Made by a program: the position numbers and the translations under genes
Notes under the pieces: generated by a model
What the model saw: the letters and a program-made list of their open reading frames with translations, nothing else
What the model was told of the DNA's origin: nothing
Databases searched by the model: none
NCBI RefSeq assembly: GCF_030272615.1
Contig: NC_081415.1
Span: 421,034,257 to 421,098,256 of the forward strand
DNA length: 64,000 nucleotides
Source: Cryptomeria japonica
Lineage: Eukaryota > Streptophyta > Pinopsida > Cupressales > Cupressaceae
Reading direction: 5' to 3'
Part shown: one piece after another, positions 59,433 to 64,000 of the stretch
Position numbering within the stretch: the first letter of the stretch is position 1
Layout of the letters: each line of letters opens with the position of its first letter

Positions 59433-60339
59433 TTTAGAAACCCTAAAAATTCAATATGCAAAAGTACTATGAATGAAAAGAAGCAATGTAAAGTGAAAGA
59501 AGCCTTTCTCCAACACATGATTATGATAAAGATAACTAAAAAACAATGTAATCATATTTGTAATAGAAAACAAATCAAATTTAGTAATTTCTATTATGAG
59601 TGCCTAAAATCAGATCTATAAATATAAGTAAAAAATTATGTAACCCACAAGTCAAAATTAGCAAAATTAAAAACTATATTTTTATGAAATTAACCACCAA
59701 AATTATGTAATTATGATCTACAAGAGAAAAAAATATTCTTGAAATGCCTAAAAATCATATTTGAGACAACAAATAAGAAATAAGCATCCAAGGAGTTGGG
59801 TTCACCAAAAGGTAATGTGGGGAAAATTAGGAATTAGGGTTTATTATAATAATATCAATAAATAGCCCAACTAACCCACATACATTGAAAGAGGATTGGA
59901 CCCAATAGATCTAGGCTTAGTCCTTTTGAGGAAAGAGACTGAGATTCCGATTGGATTCAATTAGGTGTGGGGTTGATTAATCTTCTTTTAAGTGAATTTA
60001 ATTGATTATGAAATTAGGGTAAAATGAGGGATTATTGAAGTGAGTTGACAAAAACAATAAGCTACAGATGTCTCATGGAGCCACAAACGTATATTTGAGA
60101 AAAGTGAGATGTTAAAAAATTGTCCTCCAAAGCTTGGCCCAATTTTTTGGGACCAGGTAGCATAGATCTGTCCTAGTCCTTTGAATTTTTTTCATCAAAA
60201 GTTGACCTATTTGTCATTGTTGACTCTGCTAGATTTCTCGAGTACAACTCCACACTTGTTTCCTACACATAAAAATAAAGGGAAAGAAATTGGAGATAAG
60301 GATTTGCCTTAGGTCAAACCCCAATTTTGGAATTAACCG
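59433..60339 (-). other. leader of the minus-strand gypsy element
   Basis: Non-coding, AT-rich sequence between the LTR and Gag on the minus strand. The first 36 bases after the LTR (60303-60338) are matched in inverted orientation at 61302-61337. Confidence 0.55.
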
Positions 60340-61017
60340 TGAATGAAATAATGCAAATATTGAAATAAATGTTAGGGAGATATACTTTATATTTGTTAGT
60401 GTTCATGATGATGCAATGTTTTTTTAATATAATCACAAATGTTGAATGTAATGGCATGACAAACACATGAAAATGAAAAACCCTAATCACACACACATGC
60501 TTGCATGAACATTGATGTAACTTTTCTCCATAATGCTTGAATGATGAATATGTAGCCTTGAATCTCTAAACATGCTTAATGATGAATGCTTCACAGATGC
60601 ACGAATACTAGGGATGAGACTTCTCATTTGCTTCTTAGATCTAAAATGAATTGATAAGATGCCTTTATATAGGATTTCTTAGGTAATTTACCAATGAGGT
60701 CAACCTCCAACGGTCATGTGTAGCCCTATGAATCAAATTTTATTGGGGAGATATAGCATCTACCCCATTTCAAATTGGGGCCCCTTTGAGAGGGACAAGG
60801 GCGTTTTGGGGTGCCCTGGTCCTTCTATAAAGAGGACCAAAATAGGTAGTCGAGGGGGTGGGCATCTCACAGTGGGACCCACCAAATAGTGTACATGACA
60901 TCAAAGTTGGATAATCGGGCTTGAACAGACCTAGAGAGGGGATGAGGAATGAACACACTAAAGTAGGAGGACAAACATGAGGTGTAAATTAGACCGGTGA
61001 CAATTTACGATGCTACA
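60340..61017 (-). mobile_element. 5' LTR of the minus-strand gypsy element
   Basis: 678 bp, minus strand from TGTAGCATCGTAAATTGTC (61017 downwards) to ATTTCATTCA (60340), with TG...CA termini. A TATA box on the minus strand, CCTATATAAAGG, lies at 60661-60672. No other copy of this LTR was found in the window. Confidence 0.65.
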
Positions 61018-62015
61018 CTAACATTATCATCAGTTCAAGAGAAATTATTCTTCCTCAAGAGTAGATCTGATTCAAGGAGCAACAAACTACATCAAGGCAT
61101 CTTCCACTTATGTATTATTTGCGATTTCATGATTAGTTTTATGTGATTTATCATGTTATTGCATTAAAACATGGAGGACTTATCCTAAGAACATTGCATC
61201 ACCTATTGAAGGTATAATCGTCTACATTCAAGAATTTCAACCTTGCCCTCAAAAGGAAATCTTTTCCAATTTAGTTCAAGTTCAATTTCTATTTCAATTA
61301 GGGTTAATTCCAAACTGGGGGTTTGACCTAAGGCAAACCCCTATCCACAACCCCCTTTTTTTCTGTTGTGTTTAGTTATAGGTATCTGACAGAGTAGGAA
61401 ATCCTAGAGAAGTCTCAGGTAGAAAGTACAAGTTTTCTCCTAAAATCTTGGCCTAGCTCTCAAGGAAAAGGGCACCCAACACCCTAGTCCTCCTTGTTCA
61501 GCCTCAGATTTCCAGGTCACTTCTCAGGCTACATCAGGATTCATACCCCTAGTTCACAACTTAGCAAACCAAGGTGCCCAGTGCCCTAGTCCTATCAATT
61601 AAACATTGGATTTATGCCATAGGTGCATAGTCGGACTCCCTATCCCCTTCTATACATGTTGTGAAGTTTCTTTTTCATTATTGGTTAGCATAATTAGTCC
61701 AAGTTGCTAGTTCATGCATATATTTCCTTACCTTAGATTTAGCATTCAATTTACATCCAATTAAAATCCATTTTCAACTCAAACAAAAGGGGAAATAGGA
61801 CTTCAATCAGTATCTAACCCTCTTCATAATAGAATTGAGGTTGGATCTATTGTGTTCATCCTCCTTTTAATGTGATGCATGTGAAAGTTAGGTCATCTCC
61901 AAGTTTACAAAGCATAACTTGTAAAACCCATAATTATCCATCTATTACACAAGATATCTAATAAATTTATTTAATCTTGTCATAGTTAAAAGTACAATAT
62001 GATAAAGGATTTAAT

Positions 62016-62053
<38 letters not shown>

Positions 62054-62453
62054 TTTTGTATGAATTTTTTTATCTTAAAAATATCAAATTATTTTTCTTT
62101 AAGAAAAGTGAATTTATTAAAATATTAAATAAAATTCATGTTATATACTTTTAATGTGAAAAGTTTAAAACTTTATAAATTAGCATTTTTATTAAAAAAT
62201 AAAAGAAGAGGAGATTTTAAGCTTTCCACGTAGGAAGACTAGTAGATAAAGTAATCTTTAAAAAAGACAGCTAAATGATTTAATTAAAAGAAACTAGCCT
62301 TTAAAAAAGAGAAAATATTTATAAAACAATGTCAAATTTAAGTTTGACTAATTAAAGCTCAAGCCAAGTGGTCTTCTTAGAAAGACATAGGCATAAATAA
62401 AAGAAAGAAGAGGAAAACATGAAGTTTTAAATAGAAAAGTTAGCCTTAAACTA
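61018..62453. other. unassigned, with a second gypsy-leader-like sequence
   Basis: 61302-61337 matches the start of the minus-strand gypsy leader in inverted orientation at 34 of 36 bases, so a plus-strand gypsy remnant probably starts near 61295. The sequence that follows (CACCCTAGTCCTC words) has no ORF. A (TA)n microsatellite lies at about 62019-62051. 62055-62450 is AT-rich spacer. Confidence 0.4.
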
Positions 62454-63445
62454 GTTATGTCGAGATTCATCTACAATGACATCAAAATGTTCGTAAACAA
62501 AAATCTATTTTTGAAACAATTTGACATGCAAATAAAATAGAACCCTTGCCACTTGTCTCCAGCTAGATTCAAAACTTTTTGCATGAAGGACTTTAATGGA
62601 TATGTATTCTTGGTGGTTAGTATTTTAGAAGAATATTTATTTTATAGATGATTCTATTCTATTATAAGATATCTCTTGGCATAACTTTTAAATATAAGTA
62701 TACTAGTTATGCCGAGAGGCATCTACAATGACATACAAACATCCGTAAACATAAAAAATGATTTTGAATAAATTTGATGTGTAGATGACAAGTAAATGCA
62801 TGCATGTTTAAGTTTCTCTATAAGTATTATTTTATTTCTTTGAATAAAATAGAATCATTGCCACTTGTCTCTAAGTATATGAAACCATTACATCTTTAAT
62901 GAGAGTGAAAGAGTGTAGCATTTTTCAGCTCCATGTCCTTCTTAACAACTAATAAACATGCAAGACAATTATGTGATATCTCTCAGCATTATCATGTCGA
63001 GAGGGGCATCTACAATGACATCAAAATATTTGTCAACAAAACTATATTTTTGAAACAATTTGACATGTAGATGACAGGTAAATGCATGAAATATGCCATG
63101 TTTTGGTTTTTGTAGAGGTGTTATTTTATTACTCCCAATAAAATAGATTCCTCACCACTTGCCTCCAACTATATGAAACCTTGTTAAAATAAATGTTCTT
63201 CTAAAATATTAAACATCAAGAATACAAATCCATTAAAGTCCTACATGCAAAAAGTTGTGAATCTAGTTGGAGATAAGTGGCGAGGGTTCTATTTTATTTG
63301 GAGGAATAAAATAACACCTCCACAAAAACTGAAACATGGCATATTTCATGCATTTACCTGTCATTTGCATGTCAAATTGTTTCAAAAATGGAATTTTGTT
63401 TACGGACATTTTGATGTCATTGTAGATGCCTCTTGGCACAATGAA
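62454..63445. repeat. three direct copies and one inverted copy of a ~190-270 bp repeat
   Basis: Copies start near 62454, 62706 and 62992, each with ATGTCGAGA...CATCTACAATGACAT, TTTGA-A-AATTTGA(C/T)(A/G)TG, AATAAAATAGA and CCACTTGTCTC. A longer copy runs in reverse at 63170-63445, ending ...CATTGTAGATGCCTCTTGG. The first copy (with its extension to TTTTAGAAGAATATTTAT at 62646) and the reversed copy form terminal inverted repeats around about 520 bp. This suggests a DNA-transposon-like foldback element, but no TSD or transposase was identified. Confidence 0.7.
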
Positions 63446-63479
63446 AGAAAGCTTCTTCCATGTAAGAAAAAGTGAAGAA

Positions 63480-63912
63480 TTCAAACTTTACTTACACTAA
63501 CACATTTGGACACATTTTTGGACGAAATATCATCGGAATTTTGACATTTTTGTGTCGTAGGTTCGACGAAATGGCCGTGAGTTTTTTGTCACTAAAATTT
63601 CATCGGAGTGTCCGACGCAGGATATTTCGTCGAACAACTGACAAACATTCCATTGGATACCAATTTCATCTCGCACAGAACCATGCAAAAATTTTCGTTG
63701 GAACTCCGACGGAAACCATGGTAGTTTTCCGTCACTCGTACAACATTCCCGTTGAAAACATGTTGTACGTGTGGCAAATTTGGATGACATCGATTGTTGG
63801 AATTCCAACGGACTGCCACTATGCTTCGACAAAATTTTTTGTCAAAAGCTCAGCAGTCTTGTTGGGGCATTTTGGGGGCGTTTGTCGAAATTCCGACGAA
63901 AAGTTAATATTT
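63480..63912. repeat. block rich in CGACGAAA / TTTCGTCG and related palindromes
   Basis: At least eight occurrences of (T/C)CGACG(A/G)AA or its complement, as in TTCGACGAAATGG, TCCGACGCAGGATATTTCGTCG, CTCCGACGGAAACC, TTTTCCGTCACTCG and AAATTCCGACGAAAAG. A perfect palindrome GTTGGAATTCCAAC lies at 63796-63809. Such blocks are known as subterminal repeats of CACTA-type DNA transposons, but the expected CACTA terminus was not seen. ORFs on both strands here follow from the symmetry. Confidence 0.55.
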
Positions 63913-63930
63913 AAAAAAAAAAGTTAGTTA

Positions 63931-64000
63931 GTCTCTCTCTCTCTCGCCATCTATCTCTATCTCTCCCTCTCTTTGCCTCTTTCTCTCAGGTGTCTCTATC
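63931..64000. repeat. CT-rich microsatellite at the window edge
   Basis: Interrupted (CT)n to the right end of the window. Confidence 0.85.

Noticed and set aside
63472-63927. Long overlapping ORFs on both strands near the right edge
   Set aside because: They follow from the inverted short motifs and lack any domain; overlap on both strands is not plausible coding.
1-64000. tRNA, rRNA or organellar insertions
   Set aside because: No cloverleaf, conserved rRNA core or plastid/mitochondrial gene was recognised; tRNA-like words are only retrotransposon primer-binding sites.

Overview
The window looks like nuclear DNA of a plant with a very large, retrotransposon-filled genome, most probably a conifer (inference). 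It holds one convincing host gene in 64 kb. That gene has a 2-kb first intron, and nearly everything else is LTR retrotransposon at different stages of decay, AT-rich spacer, satellite or simple repeat. No bacterial, organellar, tRNA or rRNA genes were seen.

Layout. 1-3384: the 5' end of a minus-strand Ty3/gypsy-type element (LTR 1930-3384, primer-binding site, hairpin-rich leader, decayed first ORF) that runs off the left edge. 3385-5930: unassigned sequence and AT-rich spacer with local duplications. 6010-9515: the host gene, a three-exon WD40 protein of the MAK11/PAK1IP1 family (60S ribosome biogenesis), with telo-box motifs upstream. 9516-17000: gene-poor sequence with an orphan exon-like segment and tandem repeats. 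17000-18665: a minus-strand RNase H domain, probably the tail of a 5'-truncated LINE. 18800-22300: local tandem duplications and a head-to-head block of degenerate telomere-like repeats. 22686-23660: an old LTR.

25.8-48.8 kb is a nested retrotransposon stack. An outer gypsy-like gag/protease element was hit by (a) Copia-1, 25796-34358, a non-autonomous copia-type element with target-site duplication (TSD) CCACC; (b) an insertion at 34997-37984 with TSD TACTA; and (c) Copia-2, 39030-48161, a decayed copia element with near-TSD AGACC/AAACC. Copia-1 was hit by a solo LTR (30137-31618, TSD GGATG). Copia-2 was hit by two more (40960-42220, TSD GAATA/GAATC; 44092-44860, TSD GAGAC). Both copia elements carry several polypurine tracts before the 3' LTR, a Sirevirus-like trait. 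The outer reading frame resumes in phase when Copia-2 and one TSD copy are subtracted.

49.5-53.3 kb is a satellite array of about 24 monomers of 138 bp. Each monomer is itself a near-perfect inverted repeat, and the array ends in a larger related hairpin and a TATG-rich microsatellite. 53.5-64 kb holds further copia LTR and gag remnants, a minus-strand gypsy gag with its LTR (60340-61017), a cluster of direct and inverted repeats (62454-63445), and a block rich in CGACGAAA/TTTCGTCG motifs.

Most notable: the palindromic-monomer satellite; Copia-1, which lacks recognisable pol but encodes a coiled-coil protein with four CCHC knuckles and a second unidentified ORF; and the nested stack, datable through its TSDs. 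All retroelement ORFs seen are broken by stops or frameshifts. Only the WD40 gene appears intact.
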